Counted from the stretch's first letter, positions 53,556 through 61,813 are shown. The stretch: 64,000 nucleotides of DNA from Marinobacter sp. es.048 (GCF_900188435.1 NZ_FYFA01000001.1:744001-808000); one strand, 5' to 3'. The notes: generated by a model from the letters alone, not told the origin. A program made the numbers and translations.

Positions 53556-55007
53556 TCACGCCGATTTCGGCGTGGCCTTCCAGAAGTAGCGGGAATAGCC
53601 GCGGTTTTGGTCGATATCCTTAATTCGAAATACCATGCGCAGGGGGGTACCGACATCAATCCCTGATGGGCCGACATCCACCGTTTCCATCAACAGCCGG
53701 GCGCCATTATCGAACTGGGCAAAACCGACGTATAAAGGTGGAGCAGGGTGATAGGAGAGCCAGTCTGCTGTGTAGGTGGCTACCTTTGCAGGTTCGTCAA
53801 ACAGATTAAGGTCATCGAACTGACTGCGTGGCGCTTTACAATCAGTGTTTACGCAATAGGGCAGTTGTGGGAATTGCACAGTGCTGCACTTTCGACACTT
53901 CCCTGCAGCGAAACTCAAAAGCTTTGAGCCGCTGCGATACTGCTCGGTGAGCGCTGTCTTGACTTGCTTTTCGGCTCGCATGCCCCACTCAAGGTCAATG
54001 CCGTTTCCGTAATAGAGAAAGCGCAGATAGTCTTCCTGAGTAATCCCATCGGCGATGGCGGCATTGACACCGCGTCGGGGTTTGAAATGTTGTATAGCGT
54101 CCGTAGTACGAAGCACTAGAACATCACTTCCATGACCGAAACCGACCAAAACGATAGTCTCACCAGGTGCGGCTTTTTCAAGCACATTGGCCAGCATGAG
54201 CAAAGGGTGCGCAGTACCACTGTAGCCAACGTCAGCATCCAGTTGGTCAGCTACCGCATCCGGTTTCATGCCTAACTTCTTAGCAACTGAAGCGCTGACT
54301 CCCTTCAGGGAAGAAGCGAGGATAAAATGGTCGACTTTTTGGCTGGAAAGGTCAGCTTGCTTGAGGGCCTCCTCTACAGTTGAAGGTACGAGCTTCAGAT
54401 ACCCTTCGTCGCGAACCCACCGCTCTTCCCATGTATAGTCGTACTGCGCATTGGCACTGCGAAAGTGATCGACAAACGTCACGGATTGGCTAGCGGAGCC
54501 GATTAGTTCGGCAATTACTGCATCGTTGCCTAAGGTGAAGGCTGCCGCACCGGCGCCGTAGCTGATCTCCTGGGCGCTGGCCGGCTTGCCACTGGGCTTG
54601 TCGCTGGATATGAATAGTGCAGGGGAGGAGGTGTCCCCCAATGCGGCCAGCAGGCCAGAAACACCGGCTCTCTGCGAGTGACCAATGTCCAGCGTCCGAG
54701 TAGAGGACTTCAGGTTCAGCGCTGCGCTGACTATGGTGCTGTGCTGGAGATCCGCGTAGGGAAGAGTGGTGGAGGCCAAATAAACAGTAGTGAATTCGAT
54801 ACGTGCGCGCTGATCAAGCGTATCGCGAGCGGCCTCGACTGCCATAGTGACACTGTCTTCATCCCAGCTACAAAATGCGCGCTGACCTTTCGATAGGCCG
54901 CGTAGCTGAGGAGCCATCCATTTATGTGCAGACGCAATGGAAGCCCGAGGGATTCTCAGGCGTGGTACATAAGCTCCGTAGCCGGTTATTCCGTATGAAC
55001 TGTCCAT
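53556..55007 (-). CDS. HMG-CoA-synthase-like protein fused to DUF35 (OB-fold zinc ribbon)
   Basis: A 483-residue two-part protein. Residues about 5-345 have the thiolase/HMG-CoA-synthase fold (start GITGYGAYVPRLRI). Residues about 350-483 are a DUF35 unit with zinc ligands Cys371, Cys374, Cys385 and Cys390, followed by the OB fold. At the position of the nucleophile Cys (family A-C-x-A-G) it reads HSQRAG, so Gln112 or Ser111 replaces it; the His region reads ASSLKGVSAS. It is therefore unlikely to condense acyl groups like true HMG-CoA synthase. It heads the minus-strand operon, just before the thiolase, and probably forms a complex with it. Confidence 0.82.
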   Translation of the reverse strand: MDSSYGITGYGAYVPRLRIPRASIASAHKWMAPQLRGLSKGQRAFCSWDEDSVTMAVEAARDTLDQRARIEFTTVYLASTTLPYADLQHSTIVSAALNLKSSTRTLDIGHSQRAGVSGLLAALGDTSSPALFISSDKPSGKPASAQEISYGAGAAAFTLGNDAVIAELIGSASQSVTFVDHFRSANAQYDYTWEERWVRDEGYLKLVPSTVEEALKQADLSSQKVDHFILASSLKGVSASVAKKLGMKPDAVADQLDADVGYSGTAHPLLMLANVLEKAAPGETIVLVGFGHGSDVLVLRTTDAIQHFKPRRGVNAAIADGITQEDYLRFLYYGNGIDLEWGMRAEKQVKTALTEQYRSGSKLLSFAAGKCRKCSTVQFPQLPYCVNTDCKAPRSQFDDLNLFDEPAKVATYTADWLSYHPAPPLYVGFAQFDNGARLLMETVDVGPSGIDVGTPLRMVFRIKDIDQNRGYSRYFWKATPKSA

Positions 55008-55735
55008 ATATCAACTCATCCGTTAAGAGCCCTTGGCATGGGCTATTAATATTTGCTTGGGAAAAATTGTACGCAACAATACTATATTGTCAAATAATAT
55101 TCGGGAAGGTTTTGGATAGGTCTGCGGATCGGTAACTCAGACGGCGACGTCTTCGTCACAGGTTTCATCAGGGTGTTCTTGATACAGGTCTCCAGCGCCT
55201 GTGTGTTATCCCTTCCCTACCTAAAGCCAATGAAACAGACCAAAGAGTTATCGCTGGGGGATGCGTAGGCAAGCCTGCAGTGCCCTGGCTTGTCGACCCA
55301 ATACATCGCAAGGTGGCAGTTGGCAGTGCTAGTAGACGTACATCACTGGGTGGCTTCTCATGTCGGGGGTTCTACCTCGTTACTGCGGAAATTCCTAAAA
55401 ATACTGTCCAGGATTAGTTGACCACTACAAAGCGACACATAAAAAATCATTGCAGCGGACGATTGCCCCGCCATCCATAATTGCTTTCGTAAAAATAGGC
55501 GTCGCCTAGAACGCCGCCGAATTCAGGCGTTATCTCTGAATCTGAATGTTCGCTTTGCGACCGAAGCGCCCTCAATGAATCTTCTTTTCTAGCGGTGCTT
55601 TGGTTCCTTTCAGCGCAAAGATCAGATTGCTATCACCTCAATTCCCTGTCCAATTTGAGCGGACACACCGTAGACACAATTTGGGCGCAGGCAAATAAAA
55701 AAGGCCTGCGGTTTTACGCAAGTCTGTGAAATTAA
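55008..55735. other. Non-coding border region
   Basis: About 730 bp upstream of the HMG-CoA-synthase-like gene. It has the operator-like site at 55076-55090 near its start. The rest shows no coding fragment I can name. GCAGGC (55688-55693) and GCCTGC (55704-55709) form a stem next to the tRNA fragment, possibly the old tRNA terminator. Confidence 0.4.
55076..55090 (-). promoter_or_regulatory. Putative shared operator upstream of minus-strand operon
   Basis: ACAATA-CTA-TATTGT is a perfect 6-bp inverted repeat with a 3-nt spacer; its minus strand contains CAATATAGTATTGTT, close to the other elements. It is 70 bp before the start at 55007. Confidence 0.55.
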
Positions 55736-55779
55736 TGGCGCGCCCGATAGGGTTCGAACCTATGACTTTCCTCCGGAGG
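55736..55779 (-). other. 3' fragment of a tRNA-Arg gene (putative attachment site)
   Basis: On the minus strand the sequence reads CTCCGGAGG, then ATAGG-TTCGAAC-CCTAT (a complete T arm), then CGGGCGC-G-CCA (3' acceptor strand plus CCA), as in tRNA-Arg with anticodon CCG. The D arm and 5' acceptor half are absent; the sequence before CTCCGGAGG is unrelated. The variable loop seems one or two bases short, so the copy has also diverged. Such 3' ends are left at one border of elements that integrate into tRNA genes. Confidence 0.7.
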
Positions 55780-56034
55780 ACACCACCGGTAGGTAACATA
55801 AAGTAACAGACTACGGTCTAAATCGGTGTAACTTGCTGCGTTCTTGGGAGTTTTTTTGAATGAAAAGATGCGGTCTTGAACGAATAAGCCCAGATAATGC
55901 CTAAAAGTTTGGGCACAAAGTGGAATTTCAGATTCCTCGAAAATGACCGTTGGTGAGCCCCGATAGATGGTGAACACGATCGGCAGCCGGCCCCTAACAG
56001 TTCCATTGATCTCACCTGAAATGCGGGGCTATAT

Positions 56035-56763
56035 ATGTCGAATTTGGATGAGTTCAGCCGCTTGAGAAATGCCATACTCCAATACCACAAGACTCGACGA
56101 TTTGCTGGCCTGCAAGGTATGACTATTTCTAACTCCATTGAGAACCACCTACACGCTATGCCCGGTGCCAGCGTGTTTACACGAAAGGATGTGGCCCATC
56201 AACTTAAGGTGGACGAGAATCGAGTGTCTCAGGCTCTTCAGCGTCTGGCGAAAAAAGGTGAGGTTCAGTACATCAGTCATGGTTTATGGCAACGGCCAAA
56301 GTTTACTAGATTTGGTCCTGTTTCGGCCTCAGCGGAGAACGTCGTCGCCGCATTAGAGAGGAACCGAGATGTTTTCATTGTTCCTTGTGGGGCGAGAGTC
56401 TTGAATGCAATCGGGGCATCAACGCAATTGCCGATGAAGTATCGGTTTCTATCGACGAAACCTATCCAGCCTATTAAGTTTGGAAGAAAAAGCATTGAGT
56501 TCGAATACAGCTCAGCTTTTGCGTCTGCATGCAGTAATCTGAAAAGCTTACCAAGGGCAGAACAGCGTATGGTTGCCAGTTTATGGGGCGCGCTTGTTTA
56601 CGCCGGTAAAAAGCACGCCACGGTCCAGGCTACCGCTTTTAGAGGAGCATTTGATACCTTGTCGTTATGCGGGCAAGAACATCTTCTGGCTTGTTTTTCA
56701 CGAAGATTGCGCTGGGCTCACGCAGTATTGAGGGGATCTGAGGATAAAATCGGAGAGTCGTAG
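56035..56763 (+). CDS. DUF6088 (AbiEi-like antitoxin-related) protein
   Basis: A 242-residue protein. After about 28 residues the conserved region begins with SIENHLHAMPGASVFTRKDV and a winged-helix HTH (VDENRVSQALQRLAKKGEVQYISHGLW), followed by the AbiEi-like central domain (NVVAALERNRDVFIVPCGARVLNAIG). Relatives are antitoxins of type IV systems or phage-defence loci. A start at 56119 would match the usual family start, but its ribosome-binding site is no better. No AbiEii-type toxin is adjacent. It lies just inside the tRNA fragment and is probably island cargo. Confidence 0.75.
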   Translation: MSNLDEFSRLRNAILQYHKTRRFAGLQGMTISNSIENHLHAMPGASVFTRKDVAHQLKVDENRVSQALQRLAKKGEVQYISHGLWQRPKFTRFGPVSASAENVVAALERNRDVFIVPCGARVLNAIGASTQLPMKYRFLSTKPIQPIKFGRKSIEFEYSSAFASACSNLKSLPRAEQRMVASLWGALVYAGKKHATVQATAFRGAFDTLSLCGQEHLLACFSRRLRWAHAVLRGSEDKIGES

Positions 56764-56823
56764 GTGCCTTGTATTTTACAGCTCAAAATCCCCCTTAGGG
56801 TCGGTGCCCTATGAGGAGTGGAA

Positions 56824-57036
56824 ATGAACACAGAGGAACTTGAAAAGCTTCAGACGCAAGCATATGCGGAGGTCCTGGAGCTCTTCTCTCATGATGTTAG
56901 CGAAGTCGATAGGTGGCTTTTAGAAAGGGTGCGTGGCCTGAACTACATGACCCCGAAAGAAGCCTTGCAGAGTGAGGAGGGCATTTCGAGGCTGAGAGCT
57001 TTGATAGGTAGGCTTCAGCATGGAATACCTACCTAG
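56824..57036 (+). CDS. Truncated Xre/MbcA/ParS-type antitoxin-like protein (DUF2384 C-terminus)
   Basis: A 70-residue protein. EVDRWLLERVRGLNYMTPKEALQSEEG followed by LRALIGRLQHG (given in parts: SEVDRWLLERV, MTPKEAL, LIGRLQHG) matches the toxin-binding C-terminal domain of MbcA/ParS antitoxins. The N-terminal HTH of the family is missing, and no RES or MbcT toxin gene follows. GAGGAG precedes ATG 56824. It is 60 bp downstream of the DUF6088 gene and may be translated with it. Confidence 0.65.
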   Translation: MNTEELEKLQTQAYAEVLELFSHDVSEVDRWLLERVRGLNYMTPKEALQSEEGISRLRALIGRLQHGIPT

Positions 57037-58035
57037 CTCACTTTTGTAATATAGATTGTCAGGAGCGGAAGTTCCTTATTTGCCTTACAGAGCAACTAAG
57101 TATTTGGCAGCTAATTGGTGATACCTGAATCTCCAGTGTTCGACAAAGCTCAGGAATAGCCCACGTGGACATACCATCGCTAGCACGGCCGTAGCAGACC
57201 GTAAGAGATTTGCGTCAGGAACCTGTGTACTTTGAGGAAATCTTATTTAAAACAATGCTTTGTTGATTTTTCACATGTGTACCTTCCACCGCATTTGGCT
57301 TGAGATATCCCGCCATTGGCGAGCCGCAGCGTGCTCTCAGAGGCACGGCGGGACGAGATCTAACACGTGTACCTACCACCTTTGGAATGGAAAGAGATCG
57401 TTGGGGGTTGGTTCCGGCTACCTGTGTTTATCTGAAAAACCTTAGTAAATACAGTTAATTGCAGAGTTATTACACGTGTACCTGCCACCTCTTTTGGTCT
57501 GAGACATTTCGCCATGGTCGAGCAGCAGAATACTCCCAGACGGTGTGGGGCTCAGATGAAACCTCGAGAACTCCTGTCAACGGGACCGGTTTTGCGCGCC
57601 ACCTTCGGCTTTGCTCCAAAGCGGCCCGTTACCTCGGCGGTTGATTGTCCAATCGGAATGTCCGCTCCGTGACCGGAGCTAAGGGCCGCCGATTTATTGT
57701 GGCAACCTCCAGCTACAGTATGAGTTTGGTGTTGCTACCTTAACGGCCGAATTTTGCTGTTAATCTATGGCCAGAGCCAGCCATAATATTGTCACATTAT
57801 CAGAGTGAAAACCGCAAAAAGTGTAACTTCGACTCTTTTTAATCTTTTCAGTAACTTACAAGGTTGTTACATGTAACTATAGAACTAATTTTATGCCCTT
57901 CCAAATATAAAAAAATGTCATATATTCAAACAGCTAGTGTCGATGGGATAGGGGATCAACTACTCTTGCTCCGAGCAATTAGCACCCTTATTAGGAGGTT
58001 GGTTGCTTTTTAATCATAATTGCTAAGGAGTAAGC
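57037..58035. other. Repeat-bearing intergenic region and lipoprotein promoter
   Basis: 1 kb without a supported gene. The part 57272-57530 has three imperfect direct repeats (listed separately). The last 150 bp are AT-rich and hold the promoter of the lipoprotein gene, with a strong TAAGGAG just before its start. Confidence 0.5.
57272..57529 (+). repeat. Three imperfect direct repeats
   Basis: Units begin at about 57274, 57363 and 57473 with CAYGTGTACCTNCCACC. The first and third align over about 56 bp (TTTGG-CTGAGA, CGCCAT, GAGC-GCAG shared); the middle one keeps only the first 30 or so. Spacing is 90 and 110 bp. The origin is unknown; it may be a dispersed intergenic repeat family. Confidence 0.55.
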
Positions 58036-59622
58036 ATGTTTTATTCAAAGCGTAAACTGTCCGTTGCGATTGCATCGGCTGCTGTAGTAACGCTTGCCGG
58101 CTGTGGTGGCGGTGGCTCATCTACTGATGCCGCTGCTGGCGGAGGAGGCACTGAATCCTTTTCGGTTACCGCGATCGATGGTTACCTGGCCAACGCAGAG
58201 ATCTATATTGATGCCAATTCCAATGCAGTCCTCGATAATGCAGAGCTGACCGCTGGAGCGATCGGCAATACGGACGCGCAAGGCAAGATCAATGTTGACA
58301 ATCAATATGTCGATAGCGATCTGTTGGTCCGAGCTGTGGCTGGTCAGACACGGGACCTGGACAGCGGTATTGTCGACACGACCTATGTTATGGGTGCCGA
58401 TGCAGGCTCCGCTGTTATCACTCCCTTTACTCATCTCGCTAAAAAGAGCGGCACGTCGCTGGCAGATTTGGCAGCGGCTTTGGGTGTGGATGAGTCTGTA
58501 GTTTCCGGTGACTACATTGCCCTCAAGAATGATGCCCAATCAAAGGAGGCCGCTGAGGTCATTCATGCATTGGCGCGATTCGTTGTTACTGAACTGAAAC
58601 AGGACAATGTTGAGGAGTCGGCTATTGAGTCCTCGCTGGGCGACGCCAAAACAGCGATTGAAAGCGCTATTACCTCTGGGGAAGATCCGGATCTGGTGGA
58701 AGTCGAGTTGGATGACAGCGGTTCAGGTGCTGTCGTGGAAGCCCCTTCAACTGCACTGGCATTTACTGAAGAGTTCCTCCGCACCGAGGAAAGTTGGACT
58801 GCTTATCGCTTCGATGATGCTGGCGACAACGAACAGTTTTACTTCCGCTTCGGTAACGCGAATGATGCGAATGCATTCTGCCTTGAGTCCGAGGTAATGA
58901 GTTTCCTCAACGAGGCGACTATTCAGCCGCCGACCGAAGCCTGCGTTCAGGATTCAACGTTTTCTGTAAGTGAAAACGGCCAACTCGAACTGACGTTCTC
59001 CGAAGCGGACACTTTTGAAATGCTGTACCGTTTTTCCGAAGAGCGTTCGACGCCTGAGGGTGGTTCATTCACTTATAAAATGTTCCTCATGATCAAGTCT
59101 AATGGGGAGCTTCTATGGGTGGACAATAATCCATTCATCAAGGACGCCGGCGATTACCGTGGCGGGCCAAGTGATGTGGTTTATACCTTTTCGGACGACG
59201 ATACCGCTCAAGGTGTTATAGAGCCTTTGGTTTACAGCAGCGACTACACGGTAACTGATTCCGTAGTAAGTGATGTCTATGGCGAGCTGTTTTCGGGGAC
59301 CGTTGTGCTTGAAGACATAAACGATCCGACATTGAATGTATCCACCACTTGGGGCAACTACGAGCTGTGTAACCTCACCGGTTACATCTGCACCGATGAT
59401 GAAGTGATTACGTTGGTGGACGATCCGGCTCCAAACGATGAGAGCGATCTGCATGTTTATGCTCCGTACCGCACTGCAGGCGATTTGCAGTTGATCTGGG
59501 ATTGGAAACCCGACAGCAACGATTTTGAATTCTTGCTGCTGCGCTCCCAGTCCGAAGCATTAATTCGGTCAGTGCTTGACGAGTTCAATGCTCGTGACGA
59601 CGGCACGCAAGGGACCAATTAA
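58036..59622 (+). CDS. Putative lipoprotein of unknown function
   Basis: A 528-residue exported protein with a lipoprotein signal (lipobox LAGC, Cys at residue 23) followed by a Gly/Ser linker. Residues about 40-120 (AIDGYLANAEIYIDANSNAVLD) resemble a carboxypeptidase-regulatory or dockerin-like beta domain with an Asp-rich, possibly calcium-binding loop. The remainder is acidic and uncharacterised. It is probably anchored in the outer membrane, since the residue after Cys is Gly rather than Asp. A strong TAAGGAG precedes it, and a perfect 16-bp terminator follows. Base composition fits the core genes to its right. Confidence 0.85.
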   Translation: MFYSKRKLSVAIASAAVVTLAGCGGGGSSTDAAAGGGGTESFSVTAIDGYLANAEIYIDANSNAVLDNAELTAGAIGNTDAQGKINVDNQYVDSDLLVRAVAGQTRDLDSGIVDTTYVMGADAGSAVITPFTHLAKKSGTSLADLAAALGVDESVVSGDYIALKNDAQSKEAAEVIHALARFVVTELKQDNVEESAIESSLGDAKTAIESAITSGEDPDLVEVELDDSGSGAVVEAPSTALAFTEEFLRTEESWTAYRFDDAGDNEQFYFRFGNANDANAFCLESEVMSFLNEATIQPPTEACVQDSTFSVSENGQLELTFSEADTFEMLYRFSEERSTPEGGSFTYKMFLMIKSNGELLWVDNNPFIKDAGDYRGGPSDVVYTFSDDDTAQGVIEPLVYSSDYTVTDSVVSDVYGELFSGTVVLEDINDPTLNVSTTWGNYELCNLTGYICTDDEVITLVDDPAPNDESDLHVYAPYRTAGDLQLIWDWKPDSNDFEFLLLRSQSEALIRSVLDEFNARDDGTQGTN

Positions 59623-59640
59623 TCGCTTTGGTTAGCTCAA

Positions 59641-59676
59641 CAACAAATGGCGGCCCTGATGGGCCGCCATTTGTTG
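59641..59676 (+). terminator. Strong hairpin terminator after lipoprotein
   Basis: A perfect 16-bp stem, CAACAAATGGCGGCCC against its complement, with a TGAT loop. It ends in TTTGTTG, the natural U-rich side of a bidirectional terminator. Confidence 0.8.
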
Positions 59677-59708
59677 CTTGCTTCTCCCTCCAGCACAGCG
59701 CTAGCCTT

Positions 59709-59731
59709 ACCCCGTTTTTACGGGGTTTTTT
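59709..59731 (+). terminator. Intrinsic terminator
   Basis: CCCCG-TTTTTA-CGGGG followed by TTTTTT is a classical Rho-independent terminator 50 bp upstream of greB, insulating it from upstream transcription. Confidence 0.75.
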
Positions 59732-59781
59732 ATGCCCTTCCGATTTCTGATTTCCAACTGGCAGAGGACGTTGCGAGACCA

Positions 59782-60297
59782 ATGACCCAGGTTCCCGGTA
59801 ATGGCGGCCCCCGCCCGAAATACATCACGCCGGAAGGTGAACGGGCCTTGCGTGATGAATTGCAGTATCTGTGGAAGCTAAAGCGCCCCGAGGTCACCCA
59901 GGCCGTGCGCGAAGCCGCCGCCCTTGGTGATCGGTCCGAGAATGCCGAGTACATCTACGGCAAGAAGCAGTTACGGGAAATCGACCGTCGGGTTCGTTTC
60001 CTCAGCAAACGCCTCGATGAGCTCACCGTGGTTGATCGCCTACCGGATGACCGTGACAAGGTGTTCTTTGGCGCCTGGGTGACGGTGGAAGATGAGGACG
60101 GTGATGAACAGACCTATCGGCTCGTCGGTGCGGACGAGTTTGATTTGAACAAAGGCTATCTCAGCATCAACTCTCCGCTCGCCCGGGCCCTTATCGGCAA
60201 ACGCCTGGACGACGAAGTGAGCGTTCGCACCCCGGAAGGTTGGAAGTCGGTTTTTGTAGTAGGAATTCGTTACGAGGCGCCATCCGACGACAAGTGA
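59782..60297 (+). CDS. greB: Transcription elongation factor GreB
   Basis: A 171-residue GreB. The N-terminal coiled coil carries EAAALGDRSENAEYIYGKKQLREIDRR in pieces matching E. coli GreB (LGDRSENA, LREIDRRVR). The acidic tip residues and the C-terminal FKBP-like domain (KVFFGAWVTVEDEDG, SINSPLARALIGK) are intact. It stimulates transcript cleavage in backtracked RNA polymerase. ATG 59782 fits the family start; the longer frame has no homology. Typical core gene, marking conserved chromosome here. Confidence 0.95.
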   Translation: MTQVPGNGGPRPKYITPEGERALRDELQYLWKLKRPEVTQAVREAAALGDRSENAEYIYGKKQLREIDRRVRFLSKRLDELTVVDRLPDDRDKVFFGAWVTVEDEDGDEQTYRLVGADEFDLNKGYLSINSPLARALIGKRLDDEVSVRTPEGWKSVFVVGIRYEAPSDDK

Positions 60298-60407
60298 ATG
60301 ATGTCACAAAATTGGCGAGTGCCCCGGCAGGTTGTGTGATTTGGCGATAGACTGATCAAAAGTTGTCACAACTGGTCGCAGACAGGATCGTCTGCCGGGG
60401 AAATGCC

Positions 60408-60869
60408 ATGGGTATGCGTGGAGCAGCCAGGAACGTTCAGAGCAGGGTGAGCACACCGCTGGTGTTGGCGGGTTTGCTCGCGGTTCCGGTTTTTACGGGC
60501 GGGGCGTTTGCGCAGAGCGACAAGCAGGACAGTGCGTTCCAGTACGAGGAGCGCTCGACCATCGATACCATCCAGCTTAATTCCATGGAGGAGGAGACCC
60601 TGGCCAACACGGTCATCGAGGGTGGTCTGGCTGCCCCGGCTGCGGGTGTACCGCTCAAGCCCCGGGTTGAAGACGACTTTTACCTCGATCCGCTTGGCCT
60701 GCGCCCTGGTGACAGCCGCACCGACCTTAGCCGCTCCCAGATTCCGGTGGAGTTTCGGTTCAGCAATCCCAAGTCCATTCCCGGGCAGACCCACAGTAAC
60801 AACTACGTGATCCGTCCATCCGAGAACCGCACCTACGACGCGCTTAACATCAACATGAATGAGCGTTGA
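60408..60869 (+). CDS. Exported protein of unknown function
   Basis: A 153-residue protein with a Sec signal peptide (about 1-35, STPLVLAGLLAVPVF then cleavage after AFA). The mature part is polar with no known domain; the ending SNNYVIRPSENRTYDAL is unremarkable. GGGGA precedes ATG 60408, and an ATG two codons later is possible. It lies about 110 bp after greB and converges with the integrase-like gene. Probably periplasmic. Confidence 0.7.
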   Translation: MGMRGAARNVQSRVSTPLVLAGLLAVPVFTGGAFAQSDKQDSAFQYEERSTIDTIQLNSMEEETLANTVIEGGLAAPAAGVPLKPRVEDDFYLDPLGLRPGDSRTDLSRSQIPVEFRFSNPKSIPGQTHSNNYVIRPSENRTYDALNINMNER

Positions 60870-60878
60870 GAAAGGCTA

Positions 60879-61196
60879 TCAGGCTGCGGCGCAGCCACTA
60901 TCTCCGGCGGGCGTCTTACCCAGTACATCTTCATAGAAAAATGCCAGGGCCTGGCTGGCCTGATTGAACCGCGCCCGGGACACCCGCATGCGATCGTTCA
61001 GGTACTCCAGGAACAGTTGGCGATCTTCATTGGCCAGCGCATCCGGATCCTTCAGATCGCTAAACAGCACGAATCGGGTGATCCAGTGAAGGTAGGTTTG
61101 CTCTGCGCGTTGATTGAGCTTGTGCTTGTGAATGGCGTCCTTGACCCGTGCCACCAAGCCTGGCTGTGACTGTTCCAGTGCTTCTGTGATGTCCAT
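60879..61196 (-). CDS. Stand-alone integrase N-terminal SAM-like domain protein
   Basis: A 105-residue protein matching the core-binding (SAM-like) domain of tyrosine recombinases: NQRAEQTYLHWITRFVLF and FLEYLNDRMRVSRARFNQA. There is no catalytic domain (Arg-His-Arg-Tyr), and the protein ends naturally, so it cannot recombine DNA alone. Similar short proteins occur as stable genes in gammaproteobacteria; a DNA-binding role is possible. It is next to the acyl-CoA-binding protein gene on the same strand. Confidence 0.75.
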   Translation of the reverse strand: MDITEALEQSQPGLVARVKDAIHKHKLNQRAEQTYLHWITRFVLFSDLKDPDALANEDRQLFLEYLNDRMRVSRARFNQASQALAFFYEDVLGKTPAGDSGCAAA

Positions 61197-61286
61197 AAAT
61201 AACTCTTCCTGATGAATTGGTATTGTTATTTTGGGCGCATCTTATGACAGGCGATTTACGAGCGCAAAGCATAATTCAGGAAGATT

Positions 61287-61313
61287 GACTCTGGTCATTT
61301 TTCGACCAGAGTC
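61287..61313 (-). terminator. Hairpin terminator after acyl-CoA-binding protein gene
   Basis: GACTCTGGTC and GACCAGAGTC form a perfect 10-bp stem with a 7-nt loop, 17 bp beyond the stop codon on the minus strand. Confidence 0.6.
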
Positions 61314-61329
61314 TGGGCTGGAATACCAG

Positions 61330-61590
61330 TTATTTCAGGGCTTCAAGCTTGTCGATGTACTTCTGCATGGCCTCATCGCTGGACATGCCTTTCACCTTTT
61401 CCCAGGCATCAAACTTGGCACGGCCGACAAAATCCATCATGCCCGGGCGCTTGCCGGACACATCTCCCTCGGTGGCCTGCTTGTAGAGGGCATAGAATTC
61501 CAGTTTCATCTCGTTGGAGGGCTTGAAGTCGCCCTCGGCGGTCTGGATGTAGTTGACGGCTTCGTCGAAGCGGGTTTTCAAGTCACTCAT
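61330..61590 (-). CDS. Acyl-CoA-binding protein
   Basis: An 86-residue ACBP. FDEAVNYIQTAEGDFKPSNE, LEFYALYKQATEGDVSGKRP and FVGRAKFDAWEKVKGMSSDEA cover the four-helix bundle and its conserved Tyr, Lys and Trp CoA contacts. It buffers long-chain acyl-CoA in the cytoplasm. GGAG lies upstream of ATG 61590. In this lipid-degrading organism it probably belongs to core metabolism rather than to the catabolic cluster. Confidence 0.93.
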   Translation of the reverse strand: MSDLKTRFDEAVNYIQTAEGDFKPSNEMKLEFYALYKQATEGDVSGKRPGMMDFVGRAKFDAWEKVKGMSSDEAMQKYIDKLEALK

Positions 61591-61737
61591 GTTGATCTCC
61601 TTATGGTTAGGCTTTGTTCCTGATTGTTTGGCGAGTATAGCTAGCCGCTGTTCGAGCGTCATTGGCTGATTTTGGCTAAGGGGTTCTAAAAAAAGCGAAT
61701 AGGCATGCCATCATGCAGTGATGGTATATGTTGGACG

Positions 61738-61813
61738 ATAACGCTGAGCACAGCGGCGCCACGACAGTGGCGTCCGGCGGCCATTGGCCGCGTACTGATG
61801 CGGCTTGTTATGC
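61738..61813 (-). other. Integron attC recombination site (first)
   Basis: On the minus strand a 76-bp element begins GCATAACAAG and ends CAGCGTTAT, the inverse core sites of an attC. Between them are complementary arms (CGCATCAGTACGCGGC against GCCGCTGTGCTCAGCG) that fold to a stem. The TAA stop of the upstream gene lies inside the first core, as is usual in gene cassettes. Confidence 0.75.

Noticed and set aside
55736..55779. Functional tRNA gene
   Set aside because: The 5' half is missing and the variable region appears short, so it cannot fold to a full cloverleaf.
57272..57529. CRISPR array
   Set aside because: There are only three imperfect copies, with unequal spacing and diverged ends, and no cas genes.
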